13,967 nucleotides of DNA. Origin: Candidatus Bathyarchaeota archaeon. GTDB taxonomy: Archaea > Thermoproteota > Bathyarchaeia > 40CM-2-53-6 > RBG-13-38-9. The position numbers and the translations under genes are program-made. Under the pieces are notes generated by a model that worked only from the letters and a program-made list of their open reading frames with translations, was not told where the DNA came from and ran no database searches. The DNA is taken from the NCBI GenBank assembly GCA_030671315.1, contig DAOUZW010000014.1, positions 1 through 13,967 on the forward strand. Reading direction: 5' to 3'. Below, one piece after another: positions 1-7,075 of the stretch. Numbering within the stretch: the stretch's first letter is position 1; each line of letters begins with the position of its first letter.

Positions 1-2
1 AT

Positions 3-629
3 GATTCAAATAAAAAGTCAAACACTGAAAAAAAGATACTAATAATGGTGTTAATTTTAGATATTATCGTCATAAGTGGAATTATCTTCTATATGTCTCA
101 AACTCAAATATCTCATATTAATGCAGCAAAATCACCTGAAAGTTATCGTGACACTTCTAAATCAAATTCAACTCAGATCCCAGATGTATCGACTATGACA
201 TCAACTGAAAATTTTACAAGCTCTCCAGCCCCAGGACGAGAATCTCCAATCGTTAATGAAGAATCTGAGATTAGAAATACTCTAACAACTTATTTTGATA
301 CATTAAATATGCATTCAACTGAAGATGCAGTAAAATTTTTCGCAAATGAAGTTGAGATACTGATCAATTATGGAAAAGACTACTCATATCAAGGTCCTAA
401 AGAAGGAATAGTCTCCTATCTCACAATGGCTTTTGATCTCGCTCCAGATTCAAAAATATCAGAGATTACAATTTCTAAAATCAAAATAAATGGCGACAAA
501 GCTACTGTTCAAATGAACTATATGATCTCATCTGAATCCTACAACTTTTCTATGTCCATAACCGAGCACGTAGATCTAGTAAAGCAAAATAATGAATGGA
601 GAATAAGAAGAACAAATATTACATATTAG
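3..629 (+). CDS. Membrane-anchored NTF2/SnoaL-like protein, 5' end outside the window
   Basis: The reading frame is open from base 3. An ATG occurs at 45, but the codons before it encode a charged tail (about Asp-Ser-Asn-Lys-Lys to Glu-Lys-Lys) directly before a hydrophobic stretch, so the true start probably lies upstream and this copy is partial. Counting from the ATG at 45, residues 1-17 are a single membrane segment (ILDIIVISGIIFYM), residues about 28-70 are a Ser/Thr/Pro-rich linker, and residues about 75-194 look like an NTF2-fold domain of the SnoaL/DUF4440 type: a helix around EIRNTLTTYFDTLN, then DAVKFFANEVEILINYG, and beta strands ending in WRIRRTNITY. The layout suggests an N-in membrane anchor carrying the domain outside the cell. 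The fold also serves non-catalytic roles, so no substrate can be given. The family call is by sequence pattern; the truncation follows from the open frame. Confidence 0.65.
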   Translation, partial: DSNKKSNTEKKILIMVLILDIIVISGIIFYMSQTQISHINAAKSPESYRDTSKSNSTQIPDVSTMTSTENFTSSPAPGRESPIVNEESEIRNTLTTYFDTLNMHSTEDAVKFFANEVEILINYGKDYSYQGPKEGIVSYLTMAFDLAPDSKISEITISKIKINGDKATVQMNYMISSESYNFSMSITEHVDLVKQNNEWRIRRTNITY

Positions 630-651
630 CTCTCAAGGTTGGAGCTTTTTT
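628..651 (+). terminator. Hairpin plus T-run terminator
   Basis: AGCTC (628-632) pairs with GAGCT (642-646) around a short loop, with one extra G-U pair possible, and T6 follows at 646-651. It begins inside the stop codon of the NTF2-like gene. Archaeal termination needs mainly the U-run, which is present; the hairpin makes this the clearest terminator in the window. Confidence 0.6.
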
Positions 652-778
652 CTGATGGATAATATCTTGGATATGATTCACTTAAAGATATTTTAGAATG
701 AGAGATTATCGAGGCTCCAATTGTAGTAATTATTTTCCTCACACAAAAGAAGCGTCTGATTAAGATAGCATGATGAGA

Positions 779-786
779 TTTATATC
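779..786 (+). promoter_or_regulatory. TATA-like box before the ATP-grasp gene
   Basis: TTTATATC sits about 65 bases before the GTG start at 849. Archaeal transcription usually begins about 25 bases after the TATA centre, which would put the transcript start near 808 with a leader of about 40 bases. It is the best match in this intergenic region, but the call rests on pattern only. Confidence 0.35.
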
Positions 787-848
787 ATATCTGATCAGAT
801 GAACCGTAAAGTGTAAACAAACTATCTGGATTCTCTTCTGTATCGAGG

Positions 849-2066
849 GTGCTTTCAATCCAAATTAAGAATGTACTAGCGATTGGTGCTGTTGACGTAT
901 CATCATTGACAGCTTCGACAAAACGAGCTGGATATTCAGTATTTGCAGTAGATTTCTATGGAGATCAAGATCTTGAAAGAGATGCCAAAGCAAATTTATC
1001 TTTTTTAAGTAACTCAAATGAGAAAATTCTCAAAGGTTCACATGACCTTTCTTCAAGAGAACTTATCAGATTGGCAAAAATTCTAGTAAAGAATCACGAT
1101 ATTGATGTATCTCTCTTATCATCCGGATTAGATGACTCATTTGATGATTTATCTGCGATCAATAAGCTCGTCCCGATCTTGGGTAATGGTCCTGAAGCAT
1201 TTTTGAGTGTTCGAAAGAAAAATAGTTTTTTTTCGAATTTGCAGGATTTAGAAATACCTCATCCTAAGACTGAGACAATAAAAGATCTCAAAGATGCGAA
1301 AGATGTCTGCAAAAATATCGGTTTTCCATTATTGATAAAACCATTAGATGGATATGGCGGTTCAGGAATAAAAAAAATCTCTACACTATATGAATTAGAC
1401 AATTGGTTGAATTCAAATGAGGCATCTATTTCAAAATATCTCATTCAAGAGTTCTTAACCGGCACATCTGTTAGTGTTTCTGTGATGGCAGTTTCCGGTG
1501 AATCCCTAGCATTAACTGTAAATGAGCAACTCATAGGTATGAGTGATGTTGGTCAAAGAGAACCTTTTGGTTATTGTGGTAATATAGTTCCCTATTCAGC
1601 ACCAAGAGATATTCTTGACAAATGTGAACGTACTGCCGAGGAGGTGATAACACATTTCGGTTTAAAAGGTTCAAACGGAGTCGATTTAGTAATATCTGAA
1701 GGCGTTCCACATGTAATTGAGGTTAATCCAAGATTTCAAGGAACACTAGAATGCACAGAAAAAGCTCTAGGGATTAATTTAGTAGAAGGTCATGTAAATG
1801 CATGCACTGAAAACATACTTCCAGATCGTGGAGACCTAAAACAATCAAGTTCGAAGCATATGCGACTTATTTTATTCGCACAGGAACGAGCAGTTGTGCC
1901 TGACCTGATTCTACGAAAGGAATGTAGAGATATTCCTCATCCAAGGACTAGAGTAGAGGTTGGAAAGCCTGTATGTTCCATAATACTGGAGGGCTCTGAT
2001 AGAAACAATCTTCTAATGAGAGGGAAACAAATAGTTACGAATATCTACGAATCGCTATTTATTTAG
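849..2066 (+). CDS. ATP-grasp superfamily ligase (COG2232-like)
   Basis: The product is a 405-residue predicted ATP-dependent carboxylate-amine/thiol ligase. The N-terminal part has a Rossmann-like preATP-grasp domain (VLAIGAVDVSSL, then KRAGYSVFAVDFYGD near 25-39). The ATP-grasp core runs from about 115 to 325: Lys164 and the glycine-rich loop (LLIKPLDGYGGSG) bind ATP phosphates, IQEFL (199-203) is in the usual adenine-contact position, and EVNPR (291-295) carries the Glu and Asn that hold Mg. All core catalytic features look intact. The GTG at 849 is the only usable start after the in-frame stop at 807-809; GAGG at 845-848 lies too close to serve as a normal ribosome site, so initiation is a little odd. 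COG2232 proteins are common in archaea; their substrates are mostly unknown. The next gene is a putative vitamin-type S component 106 bases away, which is suggestive only. Confidence 0.85.
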   Translation: MLSIQIKNVLAIGAVDVSSLTASTKRAGYSVFAVDFYGDQDLERDAKANLSFLSNSNEKILKGSHDLSSRELIRLAKILVKNHDIDVSLLSSGLDDSFDDLSAINKLVPILGNGPEAFLSVRKKNSFFSNLQDLEIPHPKTETIKDLKDAKDVCKNIGFPLLIKPLDGYGGSGIKKISTLYELDNWLNSNEASISKYLIQEFLTGTSVSVSVMAVSGESLALTVNEQLIGMSDVGQREPFGYCGNIVPYSAPRDILDKCERTAEEVITHFGLKGSNGVDLVISEGVPHVIEVNPRFQGTLECTEKALGINLVEGHVNACTENILPDRGDLKQSSSKHMRLILFAQERAVVPDLILRKECRDIPHPRTRVEVGKPVCSIILEGSDRNNLLMRGKQIVTNIYESLFI

Positions 2067-2152
2067 ATTGAACTTTAGAGGTATTTCGGTTGGCGTTTTA
2101 AACAGGAGTTTTCCCTATAGACAGGTATTTTATGAGCTATTATGTAATAGTC

Positions 2153-2163
2153 AAAAATAAATT
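2153..2163 (+). promoter_or_regulatory. TATA-like box bearing on the start of the S-component gene
   Basis: AAAAATAAATT would place a transcript start near 2184, after the GTG at 2173 and before the ATGs at 2200 and 2212. If used, it argues for one of the ATGs. A second candidate (TATTTTATG, near 2126-2134) would allow the GTG, so this is weak evidence. Confidence 0.25.
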
Positions 2164-2172
2164 CTAATATCC

Positions 2173-2913
2173 GTGGTAAAATTGTGCAGCTTTCAATTAA
2201 TGAAAGGCCATATGACAAAGTCAAAAAGAATTAGTTTGATTGCAACATTTGCTGCAGTAGCTGCGATTTTAGATTCGATTCCAGGGATACCTCAATTTGA
2301 GTCTGGTGTATGGTATAGCTGGATTTTTTTGGTGGTTCCTTTATTTGGTTTTATTCTCGGTCCTGTTGACGGATTTTTATCTATTCTTATAGGTGTCTTA
2401 GTTGGGCATTCTATCTATTTTAGAGGCATCCATGAATTTCTATTCACAATTGGTGCTCCTGTTGGAGCCATGATCGCGGGTATGCTTTTCAGACAAAAAA
2501 GAAGCATCCCAATAATCTTCTTCACTGTTTTATTAGCATCCTATTTTCTTACCCCCATTTCATGGCAACTACCTTTATGGGGTATGTGGGACGTTTATTT
2601 GGCATTCATAGTCCTCCTGATAGTCACTATAATAAACTTCAAAAAGAGTAGGCTGTTGATAAGTACGTTTGTTGGTCTTGAAGCAGATATTTTATTCAGG
2701 ATCTTTCTTTTAATCCCTCTTCAGACATATCATCTATTTTATGGGTTTACACCAGAAGCGATGAAGATCATTTGGGTAGCAGGCGCCTTCGAAACACCAA
2801 TACAAGTTGGCATAGCGATTCTTTTTACAATGATTATTTATCCACCAATCCAAAAAGTAGTTAAACGCACTAGAGATAATGGAATGTTTTCCTCTAATGC
2901 TGATTCTGCTTAG
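2173..2913 (+). CDS. ECF-type S-component-like integral membrane protein
   Basis: This hydrophobic protein of up to 246 residues has about six membrane segments. The first helix (SLIATFAAVAAILDSIPG, residues 21-38) contains the AxxxA pattern (Ala24/Ala28 and Ala27/Ala31) that S components use to dock on the EcfT subunit. The segment FGFILGPVDGFLSILIG and the later glycine-rich helix GAPVGAMIAGM are also typical of energy-coupling-factor substrate-binding subunits. The expected role is high-affinity uptake of a vitamin or metal; the ligand cannot be told. No EcfA or EcfT gene lies nearby, so it would share a module encoded elsewhere. The longest frame starts at GTG 2173, but ATG 2212 (residue 14) has AAAGG at 2203-2207 in front of it and begins just before the first helix, so it is the likelier start, giving 233 residues. 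A different family of archaeal membrane protein is possible. Confidence 0.6.
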   Translation: MVKLCSFQLMKGHMTKSKRISLIATFAAVAAILDSIPGIPQFESGVWYSWIFLVVPLFGFILGPVDGFLSILIGVLVGHSIYFRGIHEFLFTIGAPVGAMIAGMLFRQKRSIPIIFFTVLLASYFLTPISWQLPLWGMWDVYLAFIVLLIVTIINFKKSRLLISTFVGLEADILFRIFLLIPLQTYHLFYGFTPEAMKIIWVAGAFETPIQVGIAILFTMIIYPPIQKVVKRTRDNGMFSSNADSA

Positions 2914-2993
2914 ATATGAAATTGTCACGAAACCAATGTAACAACATCTTACAAATTAAAACAGCTTGAAGAGCAATAATCAATTCAAATAAT

Positions 2994-3398
2994 TTAGTCT
3001 ATAACACTCATTACTTCATCGACTATAAGTTCAGCTCGATTGATTGAATGATCTATTCCTGAATGTTCATCAAACAACCACTCATGTTTAGGATCATTTA
3101 CTCTTGCTATGACTCGAGGCACCTCGAACTCATTCTTTGCCAACATGCCTATTGATAGATTTTTCTCATCAATTCCTGTTAGGAGTATTAGTGAGTCTGC
3201 TTTATCTAATCCTGCTCTACGTAAAATTTCGAGTTTTGAACCGTCCCCAAGAATAATTGATATTTCTGGTATCTTATGTTTTAATTCTTCAAGTGCCGTG
3301 GGATTGTCATCGATCACTACAATTTTATGTTCGTCAGATACTAGCTTTTTTGTAAGGTAGTAACCTGCACCACCAGCACCGATTATTACAACAAACAA
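2994..3398 (-). CDS. RCK_N-only (TrkA-N) nucleotide-binding protein
   Basis: This 134-residue cytosolic protein is a single Rossmann-fold RCK_N domain: VVIIGAGGAG gives the GxGxxG loop (Gly7, Gly9, Gly12), Asp30 ends the second strand where the ribose of NAD(H) or an adenine nucleotide is normally bound, GDGS (51-54) is the usual loop, and the last helix (about 120-134) closes the domain. The C-terminal ligand-sensing RCK_C domain found in most TrkA/KtrA proteins is absent. The start is a TTG at 3398, chosen because AGGAGG (3408-3413) lies 9 bases before it and no ATG fits the domain start. It is the third gene of the ATPase operon and probably pairs with the RCK_N-RCK_C protein encoded just upstream. 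A partner role is inferred from position. The stop is 80 bases from the convergent S-component gene. Confidence 0.8.
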   Translation of the reverse strand: MFVVIIGAGGAGYYLTKKLVSDEHKIVVIDDNPTALEELKHKIPEISIILGDGSKLEILRRAGLDKADSLILLTGIDEKNLSIGMLAKNEFEVPRVIARVNDPKHEWLFDEHSGIDHSINRAELIVDEVMSVID

Positions 3399-3407
3399 GT
3401 CAATTTT

Positions 3408-3413
3408 CCTCCT
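3408..3413 (-). promoter_or_regulatory. Strong Shine-Dalgarno overlapping the preceding stop
   Basis: AGGAGG on the minus strand shares bases with the TAG stop of the upstream RCK gene (3414-3412). It fixes the TTG start at 3398 and suggests that a terminating ribosome reinitiates on the second RCK gene, so the two proteins would be made in linked amounts. Confidence 0.7.
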
Positions 3414-4059
3414 ATTGCCCCATCAGTTCCTCAACTCTCTTCATTGCCGTTGTAGATACAGCCAGAGTAAGGAAATCATTCTCTTCGAAAATCATGCCCT
3501 CGTATGGAATTAAGGCCTTGCCATGTCTGACAATGGCAATCGCTCTAACTTGTTGAGGAATATTGACATAATCAATTGGTCTTCCTATAAGTGCCGGCGG
3601 TATGACGTGCTCAATAATCTGAACGTCTCCACTTCCGATGACAAGCTTTGGGTAGACCTCAGGATGAACAAGAATATCTCTGATAAAATTAGCACCCCAT
3701 TCTGTGGGCGATATTATGGATATTCCAAGTTTTCTGTAGACTTCAGCATTTGATGGATCAAATACCCTAATAGCTAGTTTGGGAACACGGAACTTGTTCT
3801 TTGCCATGAATGCTATTGTAGCGTTTAGGCTATCGCTATTTGTTACGGAGGCTAGTGCATCAGCATTCTGTATTCCAGCTTTGTTAAGGATATCTCTGTC
3901 AAGGGCATCACCATGTATCTTACGACCCCTGAAACCAGCGGTCAAACGATTAAAAGAACTTGAATCTTTATCAATGACTGCCAAATTATGACCTTCGGAG
4001 CTTAATAATTCGGCTAAATATGATCCGACTCTTCCACATCCTACAACTATGATGTTCAT
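3412..4059 (-). CDS. TrkA-like protein, RCK_N plus RCK_C
   Basis: The product is a 215-residue regulator with the normal single-unit TrkA/KtrA layout. RCK_N covers about residues 1-125: VVGCGRVGSYL carries the GxGxxG loop (Gly7, Gly9, Gly12), Asp30 is the expected ribose-binding acid, and GDALD (50-54) follows. RCK_C covers about 138-212 and includes GRPIDYVNIPQ and the typical end strand ENDFLTLAVS. Such proteins form octameric rings that bind NAD(H), ATP/ADP or small ions and gate K+ transporters. Its ATG overlaps the TGA of the P-type ATPase gene by four bases (ATGA, 4059-4056), so the two are translationally coupled. No TrkH/KtrB-like subunit is seen in the window, so control of the pump is the simplest reading of the context but remains inference. 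It could instead serve a channel encoded elsewhere. Confidence 0.88.
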   Translation of the reverse strand: MNIIVVGCGRVGSYLAELLSSEGHNLAVIDKDSSSFNRLTAGFRGRKIHGDALDRDILNKAGIQNADALASVTNSDSLNATIAFMAKNKFRVPKLAIRVFDPSNAEVYRKLGISIISPTEWGANFIRDILVHPEVYPKLVIGSGDVQIIEHVIPPALIGRPIDYVNIPQQVRAIAIVRHGKALIPYEGMIFEENDFLTLAVSTTAMKRVEELMGQ

Positions 4060-6869
4060 TTGACTCCCTTCGTTTTTATAAACCTCATAATTCGTCTTCT
4101 TTGGCTAAATATCAGCATCCTAAATTCATCGGCTAAAAGTATTATTGGCGCGAAAATTAGAGGGAAAAGCCAATGTTCAAGTGATAGGGCTGCTGTCCCA
4201 AAAGCTGGTTGTAGGAAAGGAAGATAAACTAAAGATAAAATGATCAATATCTCAATGAATATTCCTTTGGGTATCATTGAATTTGTTTTTAAACTTCTTT
4301 TCAGGCTTGAAGATCGTTCGGTACGGCAAACAAATACATTCCCTATCTGACAGAACACAATTGTAACTAATGTCATCGTTGTAGCCATCACATATACTTC
4401 TGTTCCAGGTTGTGCAGGAGAATCTATGCTATACCCGTTGATCATATTCATCCAGTAAAAGCCACCCATGGCTGCCAAAGCTTCTATAGATCCAAGGAAT
4501 AGAAAAGCATGTGCAAGTAGTGATGGTGTAAGTAGGCTTTTATCGAGTTTTCGTGGAGGATTTTTCATTACATCGTGTTCAGGGGGTTCAGCGCCAAGAG
4601 CCAATGATGGAGCCATATCTGTACCTAAATCTATTGCAAGTATTTGCATTACAGTCAAAGCCAAAGGAACCCTTGCCAGTGCAAAAAGAATGAATGGAAT
4701 TATTTCGGGTACATTACTCGTAAAGATATATCTTGTAAATTTCCTGATGTTGTCATAGACTGTTCGACCTTCTTCAACAGCGTTTACAATAGATGCAAAA
4801 TTGTCGTCCGTAATAATCATGGCTGCAGCTTCTTTAGCCACATCTGTTCCCGAAACTCCCATGGCTACACCTATGTCGGCTTTTTTGAGTGCTGGAGAAT
4901 CATTGACCCCGTCTCCAGTCATCGCTACGACATGACCTAGTGCCTGTAAGGCAGTTACTATCCTAAGTTTATGATCAGGTGTAATTCTAGCAAATATAAT
5001 ATCTATTTCATGCAGGATTTGTTTAAGCCATTCATCTGATTGTGAGTCGATATCTCTTCCTGTAATGATCTTCGCTCTTTTTGATATTATGCCAAGTCTT
5101 CTTGCTATGACCTCGGCCGTTAATCCGTAATCTCCAGTAAGCATTAATATCCGAATACCAGCTTCTTTGCATTTTTTTATGGCCTCTTCAACTTCTGGTC
5201 TTGGGGGGTCCATCATAGCTGCTAATCCAACGAATGTCAATTCTCTTTCTACATTATCGATAGTAAATTTGTCTGGGGGACTTGAAACGTCTCTATATGC
5301 TATCCCTAAAACTCTCAAACCTTGTTTCGCATAGTCATCAATTTGATTTTTAATAGATTCTTGATCTGTTTTTTCAAGCGGTCTAATTTTATTATTGTAT
5401 AGAATATTTTCGCAAAGATCTAGAAGTTCTGCTGGCGCTCCTTTTACATAAGCTCTTTTCAGTCCTATTTCATTTTTAGTTAATTTTTCATTACCTGTAG
5501 TCTTTACTACGATACTCATTCTTTTTCTCTTGGAATCGAAGGGGAGAAGAGCGATCCTCTCTGATGGTGGAGGATAAGTCATGCCTGCCTTGAGTGCGGC
5601 TACGAGAAGCGCTCCCTCTGTCGGATCGCCGAGAACACTCCATTTAATATTCTGGTCTGTTGGAGGTACAAGTCGGGAATCATTACATGTCATTCCTGCA
5701 GAAAGTAAAATCTGAAAATCAATACGTTCTTCTAGTAAACCTTCAACAGCTGAAGAAGAGAAGCTTCCTTCTGGCTCATACCCCGTACCAGTAACTTTAA
5801 TGTTTAATTTGCTTACCCATAGATTGGTTACCGTCATTTCATTACATGTGAGGGTTCCAGTTTTATCAGTACAAATAACACTTGTGCAGCCAAGTGTTTC
5901 AACACTTGAGAGTCTCTTTATTATGGCACGCCGTTTTGCCATTCTCTGCATTCCCATTCCTAATGATAAAGTGACCGTAGGTAGGAGACCCTCTGGGACA
6001 TTCGCTATGATAATTCCGATTGCAAATAGGAAGCTTGCTGTAAATCCCAACCCTAAGTATTCAGACGTTGCAAAGACTATTACGCCTAGAAAAATCGCAA
6101 ACATTGTTACCGTTTGTGTAACTCTTTTCAATTCTTTCTGCAGAGGGCTAGGTTCCTCTTCAACCGTCTCAGCCAAATGTGCGATCTTTCCGAATTCCAT
6201 ATTCATTCCAGTGGCAAAGACAACAGCTATTCCAGAACCTGAGGCCACGTTAGTTCCACCAAAAACTATGTTCGGGAGTTGGTATGAATGTTGGACGGTT
6301 TTGGGAGCGAGTGGATGAGAAAATTTTGGAACTGGTCGAGACTCACCTGTTAATGTAGATTCATCGGTCAAGATTTGGAAATCTTTTATGAGTCTTGCAT
6401 CTGCGGGTATCCTATCGCCTTCAGATAAAATAACGATATCTCCAGGAACAATATCTCTTGTAGGAACTTTTTTTTCAGTTCCTTCGCGAATAATTCGAGT
6501 ATTTTGAGGAATGAGTTTCTGCAACTCTTTTGTGGTTTTTTCGGCGCGATATTCTTGCCAAAAACTGAATATGCCATTTATTATTATAACCGCAATTATT
6601 GCAAAAGTCAGTTGAGGCATATTTGTGGCGTAAGCCATTACGGAAGCCAACCACAAGAGGATCGCCATCGGATGTGTGAGATTGACTAAAAATCTTTGCA
6701 AGAGAGATTTTCCACGAACCTCCCTAATCTCGTTGGGTCCAAATCTTTGAAAACGAGAAGAAACTTCATCCAGGCTGAGACCATCAGATCGACTATTTAG
6801 GGTCTCAAGTACTTTTTCAGGATGGGAAGAGTAATACGGTTCAAGTCTAAAAGATTCTTCTTGAGACAA
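4056..6869 (-). CDS. P2-type cation-transporting ATPase, Na,K-ATPase-like ion site
   Basis: This 937-residue membrane pump is full length. It has an N-terminal cation-ATPase domain, TGES (174-177) in the actuator domain, DKTGTLT with the phosphorylated Asp335, KGAP (476-479) in the nucleotide domain, TGD (578-580), TGDGVND (651-657) in the hinge, and about ten membrane helices. The ion-site motifs resemble Na,K-ATPase (type IIC) more than Ca pumps: NVPEGLL (Glu293) in M4, TSNVPE (Ser718, Asn719, Glu722) in M5, DLGTD (Asp747, Asp751) in M6, Gln841 in M8 and Glu873 in M9. Position 844, where animal Na,K-ATPase has an Asp for its third Na site, is Asn. Na+ or K+ movement is therefore likely, but the ion is not proven. 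The start is TTG at 6869; AGGG (6882-6879) precedes it and an in-frame stop lies upstream with no ATG between. It heads the operon with the two RCK genes. Confidence 0.93.
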   Translation of the reverse strand: MSQEESFRLEPYYSSHPEKVLETLNSRSDGLSLDEVSSRFQRFGPNEIREVRGKSLLQRFLVNLTHPMAILLWLASVMAYATNMPQLTFAIIAVIIINGIFSFWQEYRAEKTTKELQKLIPQNTRIIREGTEKKVPTRDIVPGDIVILSEGDRIPADARLIKDFQILTDESTLTGESRPVPKFSHPLAPKTVQHSYQLPNIVFGGTNVASGSGIAVVFATGMNMEFGKIAHLAETVEEEPSPLQKELKRVTQTVTMFAIFLGVIVFATSEYLGLGFTASFLFAIGIIIANVPEGLLPTVTLSLGMGMQRMAKRRAIIKRLSSVETLGCTSVICTDKTGTLTCNEMTVTNLWVSKLNIKVTGTGYEPEGSFSSSAVEGLLEERIDFQILLSAGMTCNDSRLVPPTDQNIKWSVLGDPTEGALLVAALKAGMTYPPPSERIALLPFDSKRKRMSIVVKTTGNEKLTKNEIGLKRAYVKGAPAELLDLCENILYNNKIRPLEKTDQESIKNQIDDYAKQGLRVLGIAYRDVSSPPDKFTIDNVERELTFVGLAAMMDPPRPEVEEAIKKCKEAGIRILMLTGDYGLTAEVIARRLGIISKRAKIITGRDIDSQSDEWLKQILHEIDIIFARITPDHKLRIVTALQALGHVVAMTGDGVNDSPALKKADIGVAMGVSGTDVAKEAAAMIITDDNFASIVNAVEEGRTVYDNIRKFTRYIFTSNVPEIIPFILFALARVPLALTVMQILAIDLGTDMAPSLALGAEPPEHDVMKNPPRKLDKSLLTPSLLAHAFLFLGSIEALAAMGGFYWMNMINGYSIDSPAQPGTEVYVMATTMTLVTIVFCQIGNVFVCRTERSSSLKRSLKTNSMIPKGIFIEILIILSLVYLPFLQPAFGTAALSLEHWLFPLIFAPIILLADEFRMLIFSQRRRIMRFIKTKGVK

Positions 6870-7075
6870 ATGATAAGACCCTGAATGAATTCCTTTCCCG
6901 ATCTAAGGTATCTAATGAACTTTCTGTCTAGCTAATATTTTGACTATCCATATTAATCAGTACTTAAAGGAAATTCATGGTAAAGGTTGGCTCCTCAAGG
7001 AAGTAGGATTTGTTGAGTAATACAAATAGGTCAGTCGATATCTAAGAATCTGTCCTAATTTGGAGTCAGTTATCA
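6870..7075. promoter_or_regulatory. Divergent promoter region of the ATPase operon and the ABC exporter
   Basis: These 206 bases separate two divergent operons and must hold both promoters. On the minus strand AAAATATTA (near 6933-6941) is a fair TATA candidate for the ATPase. On the plus strand candidates are weaker (around 6961-6970 and 7020-7030). GGAG at 7062-7065 is the likely ribosome site for the TTG start at 7076. No convincing operator or small gene was found. Confidence 0.4.

Noticed and set aside
770..803. Possible C/D-box guide RNA (ATGATGA ... CTGA)
   Set aside because: The C box and a D'-like CTGA occur, but no good second C'/D box at proper spacing follows; the motifs are short and the region is AT-rich.
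5800..6318. 172-codon plus-strand open frame opposite the P-type ATPase
   Set aside because: It is antisense to the actuator and M4 regions of a clear ATPase, has no domain pattern, and has no ribosome site or promoter.
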